This document shows positions 13,640-24,100 of a DNA stretch of 64,000 bases, one piece after another (the first letter of the stretch is position 1; the number at the start of each line of letters is the position of its first letter). The position numbers and the translations under genes were made by a program. The stretch is from Hyaloperonospora brassicae (Eukaryota > Oomycota > Peronosporomycetes > Peronosporales > Peronosporaceae), in NCBI GenBank assembly GCA_947650285.1, contig CANTFL010001287.1, positions 62,001-126,000 on the forward strand, given 5' to 3'. The notes beneath the pieces are model-generated. The model had not been told where the DNA came from and searched no databases. It worked only from the letters and a program-made list of their open reading frames with translations.

Positions 13640-16600
13640 ATGGACCAGCGTAACCCTGTGTCGCTGACGTCGCCAAGTTTGGACCTTCAGCCCACGCCTC
13701 TCGCTGAGCCAGAGCCGCAGCTTGATGTGTCGTGCCCTGTAGACACTTTGAGCAAGAAGGTGGAGGAGGCGAGTAGACACATCAGTCTTGAGTTGGACGA
13801 GACGGAAACGATGGCGGAAGCGATGCAAGAGGAGACGAAAGACATGTGTGATGAGCGGAATGAGGTGATAAGTGGAGGGGAAGGAGAAGAGGTACGAGAA
13901 TTGGATGCTGGGGACGAGACGGTTGTCGACAGGGAGACGGAGGAGAAAGGAGAGAAGAAGAACGAAAGAGCCACGACTGCTGCTGTCGCTACTACTGCCA
14001 CTGCCACTACCACAGCTGTTCTTGCTGCTACAAATGATAAGTCGAGGCTTTCGTCGCTGGAGCGGACATCCCTTGACACAATTAAAGCTTCGGGGACACG
14101 CGCCGTGGGGTCTCTCTTTTCGAGGTTTAAAGGTGGACGCGCAAAAAAGATGGCAGAGCCGGCGACTCTATCACCCATAAAGGCGGCAGCGCAGCCTCTG
14201 GAAGTGCTGAAGGAAGCAAGTAGAGATGATGTATTGCCAATGGCGACAAACATGGAGTCTGATGGAAGGCGAAAGCAAAGCATTGGCGTTGTAAGTGCTG
14301 AAGAGAAAAAAGGCGATGATTTGGAGAAGGCGACGGCAGCTGCTGAAGAGATGCCATCACGATTGAGCAATGGAGGCTCTGAGGTGTCGATGCAATTGAA
14401 CATTGGCGATGATGATGTACACGGGGATATCTACGCACCCGGTTTGACTAGTGATACGTCAGATTGCGATGGTGTAGAGCAAAGAGCGAGTACGAAGACG
14501 GGACATCGATCTGAGAAGCTATCAAACGTTGCTACCTGGACGCCACTTGAAGGTGCTGTAGAACCTGTGGAAACAGTTGGCGTCACCACGGCAGTTGTTA
14601 CGTTGGAGGACGAGAAGGTATCCGTGTTTTCCAGTGTTGATGCACACGAGGAGGAAAGTGTTCGTATGGCTGGGCTTACTGAATCGACAAGTGAACTGAC
14701 CATCAACACGGACGCTGAAGATGAGGCCGTATCTTCCCCAGTGCAGGGTACCGCGAACAAGACAGCAGTAGCAATTCAGAGCGATACTATTGCTGCTAAG
14801 TTTGACACGGTGTCGCGACAGCTTGAGGGGTGTATCGATCTTGATATGCAGCCGGCAGACGTACCACCGCTACAAGCTGAAGCGAAGGCATTTGACAACT
14901 CTGGTGCGGAAGTGAATGAAGTTGCCAGTGAGCTTACGAAGACTGAAGTGGTTGAGGAAGTAGCACGTGGTGACATGCACAAAATTGAGGACGCATATGC
15001 CGCCGTGACTATCGCTGCCAAACCATTGGTGTCTCAACTCGATGGTACTGTGTTGTCAAACGAGGCCACAAGTGCTGAATCCAGCGAGATGCGGCTGCTT
15101 GAGACATTTGCGTCGGATGGTAACGAACACGGCAACATTTCGGTGACCGACAGCACCGGACTTTTGCGTGTCGAAGCCACGCCACCGACGTCCAAATCTT
15201 CTTCCGAAGTTTGTGTGCTAGGGAAAGCAGAGCGGGTATCACCTGTTAAAAGCCTTGCCAGCCGCTTTGAAGGCAAGCGTGAACAGTCTCTTGACAGTTT
15301 AAAATTCCGTACCGTACGTGGATTTTTTTCTGACGAGCGCAGTATCCGTGTCGGAGCAGAAAAGGAGAAGTACGAAGCGCAGGCGCAGCAGCAAAAAGTG
15401 AAGGCGAAAGCAGAAGAGGTCGTCAAGTCCAAGTACAAGACGACATCAGGATATAAATCTCTCGAAACAGCATCTGTGCTAAGCGCAAGTTCTCCTGAAG
15501 ATACGCTTGTCACTATGAATGTGCAAGACGCTGCGATAATTGGTGTTTCTGGTGTAAGTTCGCATGCTATGACGACACCCGACGCTACAGCAAGCAGAAA
15601 GGAGTTTTCGTATGATGAGGAAAACGCGGGGGCCGATTCTCCAAGTAAATCGAGCGACGACGCAGGGGAATCTCTGACACCTGTGAAAAGCATTGCTAGT
15701 CGATTTGAAGGCAAGCGCGAGCAATCGCTTGACACCTTAAAATTCCGGACCGTTCGTGAGTTTTTCCCTACTGAGAGAAGTATTCGCGTCGACTCTGAAA
15801 AACAAAAGCTGGAGGCAAATTCGCAACCGGGCAAGTCTCTCGACGATCTCAAATTTCGCACCGTGCGCGATTTTTTTCCGGACGAAGGGACTCGCAGCGT
15901 CCACGTTGGTGCCGAAAAGGCAAAGTACGAGGCACTAACACGGCAACATGACGTTGTAACAACGGCAGCCGAGCAGCCTCCATTAAGCAGCGCGGATCCT
16001 ATGCCTTTTCCCATAGCCTTAACTGGCAAAAGCAATGAGGCGGCGTCTAGCGCCGCGGCATCGTCAGAGACGAGTTCGCGCACGCCGGACGATCCTGACG
16101 AGATAGCAACAATCTGCTCCGTAAGAGGCTTAGAAATGGCGGACGGAGAAAACATCGAATCAAGCGGGAGAAGCGCTGATCATTTGGCAAGTGCAGTTTT
16201 GAACGAAACCAGCAATACGTCAATTTCTTTGGACAAACTTGCAGTCGGGGTGGATACAAGTGATACAGTGCCCTGCCTTGATGCTGAAAGTGTCCCTGTC
16301 GATACGGACAATGCGCATTCTATTGCTGAAGTACGGCATGGTGTCGAAGAGTCGAAGGCTGCGACGGCAGGGGAAACAGCTCGGGTTGACATTGAACCTG
16401 CTGATACGCTTGTGATGATGGACAATTACGCTAAATTAGACCAAGGCGACAAGGCTACTGTGAATGCTGATTCTCGACTCGATAAGCCAGAGACTGAAGG
16501 TAATAGTCAGCACGCCGAGCTTGCTCTCACCGAAGAAACGTGTACAACCCAACATGAAAGTAACAAACATGATGATGAAGAAACGGGCATAGGGGCCGAA

Positions 16601-18742
16601 GCTATTGAGCCGGGGATTGTCGATAAAGTGGATGGATGTCTGGATGCCGAAGAGGCAGCTATGGTTGAGCTGGACAATTCGAAAAGTGAAGTTACTACAG
16701 GCGGCGCTTGTAATCAGGAGAATTCTGCACTGGCTGATGAATTAGTTCAAGTGGTGGAATCGAATACTGCAAAGAGCGATGTGGTCGATGAAGATGCCGC
16801 ACGGGTCGAGGAGGTCGAGGAGACAACTTTGAAGAGCAAGGCGGTCGAGGTGCTTGATTCCGTAATCGAGATTAGCCATCTGGACCCATCCGTTGTTTTG
16901 TCTGACGAGGTCGCCGTCGGTAGGGTTGAAAGTGCGTGTCCGAGTGTACAGCAGCATGATATAGATGGGGAAAATCCTCGAGATATCGGGACTGAAAGCG
17001 CTGAAAGTGCTAAGAACGAAGTTGCTGAATTAGAGCTGGACGGATCAGTCGCTGAGACTTCGAACGAGACGACAAACGAAGAAGCGCAGGCAACGTCACG
17101 ACCAATGCTCACTACAGAGCGATCATTCGTGATTGAGGATGACCACATTGTTGAGACCGAAGACACGGTCGTTGTGAAAGAACGGCCGATGACAGACGGA
17201 GAAGAAGAACTTGAAGTCTTGTCGCCGTCAAAGGTCAGCGCAGCACACGAATTGCATTCTGATGTTACATCGTCGAGGTCGGCGAAAAGCTCGACTCCGA
17301 AAGTCGTGAAGCAGACGTCTTCAAAGGTGGCTCGCAAGAAACCTACTGAGTTGCCAGGATCAGTCAAAATGTCGCTTGGTAAACCCGTCGATCATGGCGC
17401 AACGAAGCGTGCTTCTACTGCTGCGTCACGCATAGCCAAAGAGGCGACGAAAGCAGAGGGGAATGTCAAGGCACCATTACCTGTCAAGATGAAAACTACA
17501 GCGCCCAAGCGCAAGAGCACTGTCAGTGGCGCTGGATCAGCTAAGGTCTCGACTGCACCTCCTTCCGTTTCAGCGCGCATGAAGCGAGCGTCTGCCACAC
17601 CGCCTACGGCCATGCAGCAGGTGGGAGGTAATTTAGCTGGCGCCGGTGAGGCCGGTGCTACGAGTCCTGCAACAGCGACTCAATCGTCAAAACGTAAGGG
17701 TCTGGTTGGTTTCACTAGCGCTGTAGAGCCGGCTTCGTCTTTACCGATAGTTGCTGATGGATCGAAACGTGCATCCATCGTGGCTTCACCCGCTTTCCGT
17801 GAGGCTAAAAAAGCCGAACGTAATGCTGATGTCGCCTCGCCAGTGCCCTCAGCCCCAGCTCGAAACAAGAGGTACTCGAGTGTTAAAAGCATTGTGCAAG
17901 ATGGGATTAAGACCCATCCGGTGCACGCAGTCAGCCACGTCCCTATTACGAAGGAAGCATATATCGCAGCCGAGCGTCGGAAGAGCCTGGGATCGGCTGG
18001 GGTAAGATGTGTTTTGGATGCGGCTAATCGCCGCGCATCTCTCACCGCCCGTGCAGCGATTGGCGAACCACCGGAGCCGTATATTCGATCAGCACTTTCA
18101 CGCAAAAAATTGAAGTCGACGGTTCCTCGCTACATGAACTACGAAAATACGCCAGGGTATGCTGAACGTGCCCGGCAGCAGTACGAGCGACGCAAGCGAC
18201 TGGAAGAGGAAAATGCTGCAAAGTCTGAAAAGCGCCAGCGTGAGCTGCGCTCATTTTTCGATGATAAGCAGCAAAAATCGCTCACGACGTGTGCTGATAT
18301 AGTTCGCCGCGGCCTGGAGGCTCACGAATTTGCAAAGATGGTGAAAGAGAGTAAAACGAGTGGGGAGAAGGCTACAAGATCAGACAGGCAACGCAGTCGG
18401 ACTACACGAAGCCACCGCCGAGCCCTTTCATCGACGTCCAGTGCTTGCACATCATCGTCCAATGGTGCTTCTTCCCGTGCATCGAAGAAGTCCTCCGCGC
18501 TCGGTGCTATCGAGAAGCCTGTCGAAGCGCCCGGTCTGGAGGCAACGACCTTGCAGATTCAGGAAGCATTTGAACCGGCAGTCGTTACAGAGGAGGAATT
18601 GACGTTGGAAGAGGTATACACGGAGACGCAGGAGGCTGCCATTGTCGGGGCTCAAGCCGACTCGCAGACAGCCCAGGTTTCGGCTGTAAAGGAAGTATTG
18701 TCATCTGGGCTCGTTGCGGAGACAGTTGACGATGACGATTAA
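13640..18742 (+). CDS. Large disordered repeat protein, ~1700 aa, unknown function
   Basis: This is the only long intact gene in the window. The frame is open from 13421, but the first ATG is at 13640 (GAGATGG context); the upstream GTG at 13550 is not a credible eukaryotic start. The protein is rich in Glu, Asp, Ala, Ser and Thr, with no signal peptide or membrane segment. An internal motif with core SRFEGKREQSLD and LKFRTVRxFF occurs at residues 534-581 and 680-729, and in truncated form at 730-768 directly behind the second copy. A looser relative (SLDTIK...SLFSRFKGG) is at 144-166. Residues 1256-1467 hold seven basic K/R-R-x-S motifs. Around 1485-1570 a charged helical segment (PRYMNYENTPGYAERARQQY, then RKRLEEENAAKSEKRQ) leads into a Ser/Arg-rich tail and an acidic end. 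I do not recognise the family; a scaffold or cytoskeleton-associated phosphoprotein is only a guess. Confidence 0.85.
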   Translation: MDQRNPVSLTSPSLDLQPTPLAEPEPQLDVSCPVDTLSKKVEEASRHISLELDETETMAEAMQEETKDMCDERNEVISGGEGEEVRELDAGDETVVDRETEEKGEKKNERATTAAVATTATATTTAVLAATNDKSRLSSLERTSLDTIKASGTRAVGSLFSRFKGGRAKKMAEPATLSPIKAAAQPLEVLKEASRDDVLPMATNMESDGRRKQSIGVVSAEEKKGDDLEKATAAAEEMPSRLSNGGSEVSMQLNIGDDDVHGDIYAPGLTSDTSDCDGVEQRASTKTGHRSEKLSNVATWTPLEGAVEPVETVGVTTAVVTLEDEKVSVFSSVDAHEEESVRMAGLTESTSELTINTDAEDEAVSSPVQGTANKTAVAIQSDTIAAKFDTVSRQLEGCIDLDMQPADVPPLQAEAKAFDNSGAEVNEVASELTKTEVVEEVARGDMHKIEDAYAAVTIAAKPLVSQLDGTVLSNEATSAESSEMRLLETFASDGNEHGNISVTDSTGLLRVEATPPTSKSSSEVCVLGKAERVSPVKSLASRFEGKREQSLDSLKFRTVRGFFSDERSIRVGAEKEKYEAQAQQQKVKAKAEEVVKSKYKTTSGYKSLETASVLSASSPEDTLVTMNVQDAAIIGVSGVSSHAMTTPDATASRKEFSYDEENAGADSPSKSSDDAGESLTPVKSIASRFEGKREQSLDTLKFRTVREFFPTERSIRVDSEKQKLEANSQPGKSLDDLKFRTVRDFFPDEGTRSVHVGAEKAKYEALTRQHDVVTTAAEQPPLSSADPMPFPIALTGKSNEAASSAAASSETSSRTPDDPDEIATICSVRGLEMADGENIESSGRSADHLASAVLNETSNTSISLDKLAVGVDTSDTVPCLDAESVPVDTDNAHSIAEVRHGVEESKAATAGETARVDIEPADTLVMMDNYAKLDQGDKATVNADSRLDKPETEGNSQHAELALTEETCTTQHESNKHDDEETGIGAEAIEPGIVDKVDGCLDAEEAAMVELDNSKSEVTTGGACNQENSALADELVQVVESNTAKSDVVDEDAARVEEVEETTLKSKAVEVLDSVIEISHLDPSVVLSDEVAVGRVESACPSVQQHDIDGENPRDIGTESAESAKNEVAELELDGSVAETSNETTNEEAQATSRPMLTTERSFVIEDDHIVETEDTVVVKERPMTDGEEELEVLSPSKVSAAHELHSDVTSSRSAKSSTPKVVKQTSSKVARKKPTELPGSVKMSLGKPVDHGATKRASTAASRIAKEATKAEGNVKAPLPVKMKTTAPKRKSTVSGAGSAKVSTAPPSVSARMKRASATPPTAMQQVGGNLAGAGEAGATSPATATQSSKRKGLVGFTSAVEPASSLPIVADGSKRASIVASPAFREAKKAERNADVASPVPSAPARNKRYSSVKSIVQDGIKTHPVHAVSHVPITKEAYIAAERRKSLGSAGVRCVLDAANRRASLTARAAIGEPPEPYIRSALSRKKLKSTVPRYMNYENTPGYAERARQQYERRKRLEEENAAKSEKRQRELRSFFDDKQQKSLTTCADIVRRGLEAHEFAKMVKESKTSGEKATRSDRQRSRTTRSHRRALSSTSSACTSSSNGASSRASKKSSALGAIEKPVEAPGLEATTLQIQEAFEPAVVTEEELTLEEVYTETQEAAIVGAQADSQTAQVSAVKEVLSSGLVAETVDDDD

Positions 18743-19670
18743 AGAATCGGCAGTGACCAGAATTGCGTGTCAAATCGTTGAGGCTTTGGCTATTCATTGC
18801 GCTTCGTGGTGGGACGTAGCTAGCGTGGGACAGGGTGTGCGGTCCAGTGATGAGAATGTTGTTTGCGTACTTGCCAGCCGCCCGCTACTCTAGAGTACAT
18901 TCGCAACTTTTAGGTTGGCTTGGCTATTGCAAAGCTGTGAGTCGAACAATGAGTCGATCAATGAATGGTCAAGTTTTCATACATGATGGCAACATGCACA
19001 AATTTACTCTCCGAATCCGGTCGTTGATCTGCAACGTTCAGCTTGAAAAGCGGCTAGATAAACGATAAGCCACTTCGACGATGCTATGATGGTATAGTTA
19101 TAATTTACTGCATGTGTTACTTGAAGGTACGCACGTACAGTATGTATACCGATGCGTTGCGTACAACTTGGTCTACCTGATACGCTGCTTTGATGATGTT
19201 AGTGCACACAGAGGTCACATTTGCGAGTTGAAAACCTCCGCAGAAGCGCAAGAAAAATGTGTTGTGAGACACAAAATCTACTTTTCATGCAGATGGGCCA
19301 TTGACTGCACGTGCTTCGGATACAGATCGCCAACCGAAACGTCTACTTGAGTGCATTGCAGAATGCGTGGAAGAAATTACAAATAGTGGGGCTACGAAAG
19401 TAACACTTTTTGAATAAGAAGCAAGACCTCTCATCACCGCATTTCAGTCACCCCATTGCTAACAGCAAACGTCATGGACCGAAGCATTCTGTATCATGCT
19501 GCACGAGTAGAAGCACGCAAGTAGAGTTTGATGCGCAACTAGTTACAACTAAATGAAGAGATTATCGCAAATAGCCTCCACGGATACTTTGTATACCGAA
19601 GTTTGTGGCACGTCAGCAAAGTCGTGGGCCTTAAATGATTTAAACCAAGTACATCGCTGAAGGCTTCCAA

Positions 19671-19778
19671 ATCTACATGTCTTTCCTACAAAGATTAAGT
19701 TTGTGGCACCATGCATCAAAATCTTAATGTCTTTCCTACAAAGGGTAAGTTTGTGGCGCCATGCATCAAAATCTACGC
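19671..19778. repeat. 50-bp tandem duplication with a partial third unit
   Basis: The unit begins ATCTACATGTCTTTCCTACA and runs 19671-19720, then 19721-19770, with the start of a third unit (ATCTACG) at 19771. The two full units differ at about five bases. There is no open frame of note. Confidence 0.8.
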
Positions 19779-21035
19779 CAGTGGCGTTTACATGGTCTTA
19801 AAACTGTAACGAGTGGCGACTCAGAAAGCCCTATCGTGCTTGGAAAACAGTACCAAGCTATTTCCTCGTCACGCCTATGACACAGACACTAAAACCGGGC
19901 GATTGGTTTCTGCAACAGGGCGAAGGGAAGAGTGTGATACGGCTAGCTTAAGTCGTATCTAGGCTTAATATAACGCTGTTTAAATGAACGGATTGCCGCA
20001 TACGCATTGTATCGATATCGCACTGTCGGCCTACGTCAAGACCTCTTGATTACACTGTATAACGAACAAACGAATCAGACCTCACGTACGTTCGTCCGTT
20101 GGAATAAATATGTATAACCCAGGAAAATGAGCCTAGCATGTCCACGTTATGCTTTTTCGGCTTGCCGCGATTTTTAAACTTCAGCATCCTTTTTTGTAAC
20201 TGTTGCGCTTTCTAGTGCGCTCCGTCAGTACTATAACTTCGCTAATGTAGCGTAAAATTTAAGAAAGAGTAGCATGAAAATCAACGATGCGGCCTAAATG
20301 CATCGCACAATCTTAAAAGTTTAATTTGGATGATTGTATTGGCCTTATTCAGTAATCCGCGGCTTTGAGCACGATCAGTGGACATTCCAACTTTGACGGT
20401 CGCCCTTGTTGTGGCCGGCTCCATCTAGTTCATTATACATCTGGGTAGAAATCAGTATGCGCTAGAGTCGGCATTGCGTGCGTACTGGGTGCGCTCTATT
20501 TAGTCTACTCCCAGTCAAATATATCTCCTCTTGATGATAAGTTGACAATATGTGTGGGACGCATTGCGTGCCACATTAAACCTAAAATACCCCCTTGAGC
20601 AATTTATAGGAAAATGGGATTCTTGCAGCGATTTCCGCATGATTGCCTCCATTATACAGGCTCCAAAAGTTTACATGGCACAATCATAGATTCTATCTTC
20701 TCGGCCGTGTATGTAGCTAAATTGTGGCAACGATCATACCTACGACGCTGTGTATCTTTTTGGTCAGCTAAAATGCAAGAAAATGGGAGGGGCTATTTCT
20801 GAATTAAAAAACCGCAACTGTTGTGAAATGCAAATATGTCACCAGAAGGTTCATCTCGGAAGTTACTTCTGTGCTAAAGTACCTTTTATATCACTGAATG
20901 TATAAAAAAGCAGACCGTAATTCGAGTAGGTCCATTCGCGGAATGGGTATCGATTTGGTGTAGAAGTATCCAAACATTCATCAGTTAACGATAGTAGAGG
21001 AAGCGCCTTTAGCACACAATTTAATTTGCCAGATG

Positions 21036-21181
21036 TCCTATCTACTCAGTCATACACCAAGTGCAATTGCGCACAACCGGTGGTACCAGCTTCACTAGCT
21101 ACTTTCCATATATCCTAGCTACTTAGTCATGCACCGAATGCGAATGCAGACAATCGGGGGTACCGGCTTCGCTAACTACTA
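21036..21181. repeat. 77-bp tandem duplication, diverged
   Basis: TCCTATCTACTCAGTCATAC at 21036 recurs as TCCTAGCTACTTAGTCATGC at 21113. Similarity continues through GGTACC and the motif CAGCTTCACTAGCTACT / CGGCTTCGCTAACTACT. Roughly one base in seven differs, so this duplication is clearly older than those at 8.0 and 19.7 kb. Confidence 0.75.
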
Positions 21182-24100
21182 TGCGTAATTTTACCGCAAA
21201 ATTGAGGTACTCCTATGTTCGTGCGTCTTCTCTTGAAAGCGCATTTGCGTACAACATATTCTGCGCATCGGGCTTCAAGAGGCGGATGTTTATTTATGCC
21301 AATGCAAATTATTAGGGATTTTGCCTCACTCGACCAGGAATCGGAGCAGCCTGACTGCAGCGGTTAATAATGAGCGTAGTCCACAACATTGACCGAATGG
21401 TTGATCGACCGGCTAAACGACTGATTGGCGGGTACTAGACTCTCCACCAAGACCAAATACAGAGCACGTATACACACCCAACAAACGAAGAGACCTTGAT
21501 GTAACCAATTGATATGTTGCCAGCTTATTTGAAAAAAACCCCAGAAAAGCACCGAAGACGCAAATTTACTGCTATTGGATTTAAGATTGCTTGACTACTG
21601 CACAGCGTCATCGAACGCGCTAAATGAGTTAGGGTTGAGCACAAGGTACGCATAATGCCGAATCAAGCTGAGGGCGTTTTCTACACAAGCCACAGATCGT
21701 TGGAAGTCAAAAGTAGGAAAGGTAAGTCAGCAACGATTATTTTTTACGGAGAGATGCAAGTGATAACGCAGGTTTACATCTCTGATTGTCGGGTGATGGT
21801 TTTTGTGAGCCTGGCTTTATTTTCTGGTCATCGGGGCATCGATAGCAACATTGGCACCTAGATGTTCGCAAATAATATCAGGAATTAATGACGGCAGCAT
21901 AATCGAGAGCCATGACTGTTGTCAGAATAGAAGGTGATTCTGAAGCGCGTTCGTCGGGCATGCTGTACATAATGTTTACGACATCATAGAATCGCAGCGA
22001 CCGATGGAGTTGCTTGAGTATAACATATGTTGCCGTCGTAGCGACCGGCGTGGCATTGATCGCCTACTTCGCACAATTTGAAGCATTTCGCTAGACACCG
22101 ACAGTAGAAAAGTAACTCTTTGGTGCTAGACAACAGGTCACAGATACTACATCGATGCGGCAAAATGAGAAGTTAATTCGTTGCAACTGTTTGAATACCA
22201 AATAAGTGTCGTAAGTTTTTCGTCAAGGATTTTTTCGTAAAATTTACATCGGCCGACTGCTACAAAACTAATATAGGGTCCACCGATGTGCTTCGTTTTC
22301 TTGGTCTCCGGTGTGTCAAGGACGCATTGCGCTCGTATAGTTGACGGTTTCATCAATAATATGGAATGGTAAATTGCCACAGCTATCAGACTTACCAACG
22401 GGGATAATGAGAAGCTTGCTCTGGTTCTATCTGTAAATAATCATATATATAGGGCGTCGGGTCAATTATTTTTGTATAGCGAGATTTGCACGGTTTGGAC
22501 TCGCTTCGAAGAGCATATCGATTCCAAAATTATATCGTACGTCGCGCTAGTGTAAGAAATATCGAAGAAAGGATCGTTAAATAGACTCCAGCATGACCTG
22601 GTTCTATAAATTGTCATACAAAGGTGAAATCAACAAAACCTTCGTTCTGACGTGTCACTAAAACTTATTTACGGGCCTCGTCAATGCAACATAAACATGT
22701 CGATGCAGTCTACATGAAGATGTGTGTTGACAGAATGGTCGATTGGGATGATAATTTATACCAGGATTGCCGAAAATGGTCGATGAATAGGGGGGTGCCG
22801 GCTGATGCCTGTCGATACGCGACAGCTGAAACTAGCTTAAAATTGATAGCAGGTGACGTGACGGCGATGCGACAGGGCACTTTTAATGAGATTCATAAAC
22901 GAATAAGGGAAGGAAACTGTGCGGATGGACAAATTTTAATCTTTGCCCTTTCGTGAGCCAATTGCGACTATCAATGTAATATTTCATTGCGAGGTCTACC
23001 CGTATCTATGAGTGGACACGGTGACATCTTACGGCATATATTCTTGCAAAACACGGACAGGTTTTTAAAAACACTAGCAAATCATTTTATGCATAGCTAC
23101 AATCATCGAACAAAAATATACCGAGCGAATCTTATTCGACGCGGCTTCCACCAAGGAAAAAAAACTGTGATCAAACTGAGATCACTGCTATGATGGTACT
23201 TTGACATCCAGATTAGGCAGACAAAAAGACTCTGCTCTGTCGAAAACTTGTTGTAGATGAATGTATACATCTTAACTGATTGAAAATGAGTAAGCATCGA
23301 CAAACAGATCTATTCTTCGAAATGAAGTGTTCGTTGGCATGTCTTGGCGCCAATTTAATCGATTGCTTTAGAAATTAGCGTTGCGGGTACAAATTTGGAC
23401 CACTTAACAGGATGTGGATCGAAGACATGTATTGTTTAGTAGTACGTGTGGTCAAGTAGGAATGATTTGTATCTCAGCGAGAAGCAACATCTAGCGCTTG
23501 TCATCGTATCATTCATGTAATGAAATACCGCAGTCCTACAACATCATCCACTTAGAACAGATCTATAATGTCGAAAAATGCCGATCTATGCTGAATTGAA
23601 ACTGGACTTTGCCTCATGAGTGAATAGCTGGTCAATATCTGCACCCTCCAGACCACCATTTTTGACTTGCACTCATATAGAAAAGGAATCAAATTTTGAA
23701 TTTATATACCGCATTATATTTTGTACGGTACAGTTATCGGAGTAATTGGCCCAGCCGTTGCCTATGTGAATACGCATGTCTTCTACAATACTCTACTGCA
23801 GCCTGTATAACGAATCATTACATGCCGACAAGATGAGCGGACTCTTTTAGTTTGATTGTTTAGATTCAACATGTACGTGACTTCGAGATCGCGTTCAACC
23901 GATTCGCACATGAACGTGCATAATAAGTCCAAACATTTAGTGTGTAGAGAATTGAATTGATTATGAAGCCCTAGACGCATGATGCTCGCGATTGGCGTTC
24001 ATTTGGAGACTTTATGCATGCTAATTGTCTATCTGTATTGTAAGTTGGAAAGCAAACACTTCCATTCAACAAAAATGGTGTCGCAGGTTGTGCGGCTTGC

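Noticed and set aside
15034..16155. 373-codon open frame on the minus strand inside the large gene
   Set aside because: It is Ser-rich, as expected for the complement of a GC-rich, acidic, low-complexity coding region. It is an antisense shadow, and the plus strand shows purifying selection on its repeats.
22684..22956. 90-codon ATG-initiated frame
   Set aside because: No recognisable motif or codon-composition change; the length is compatible with chance.
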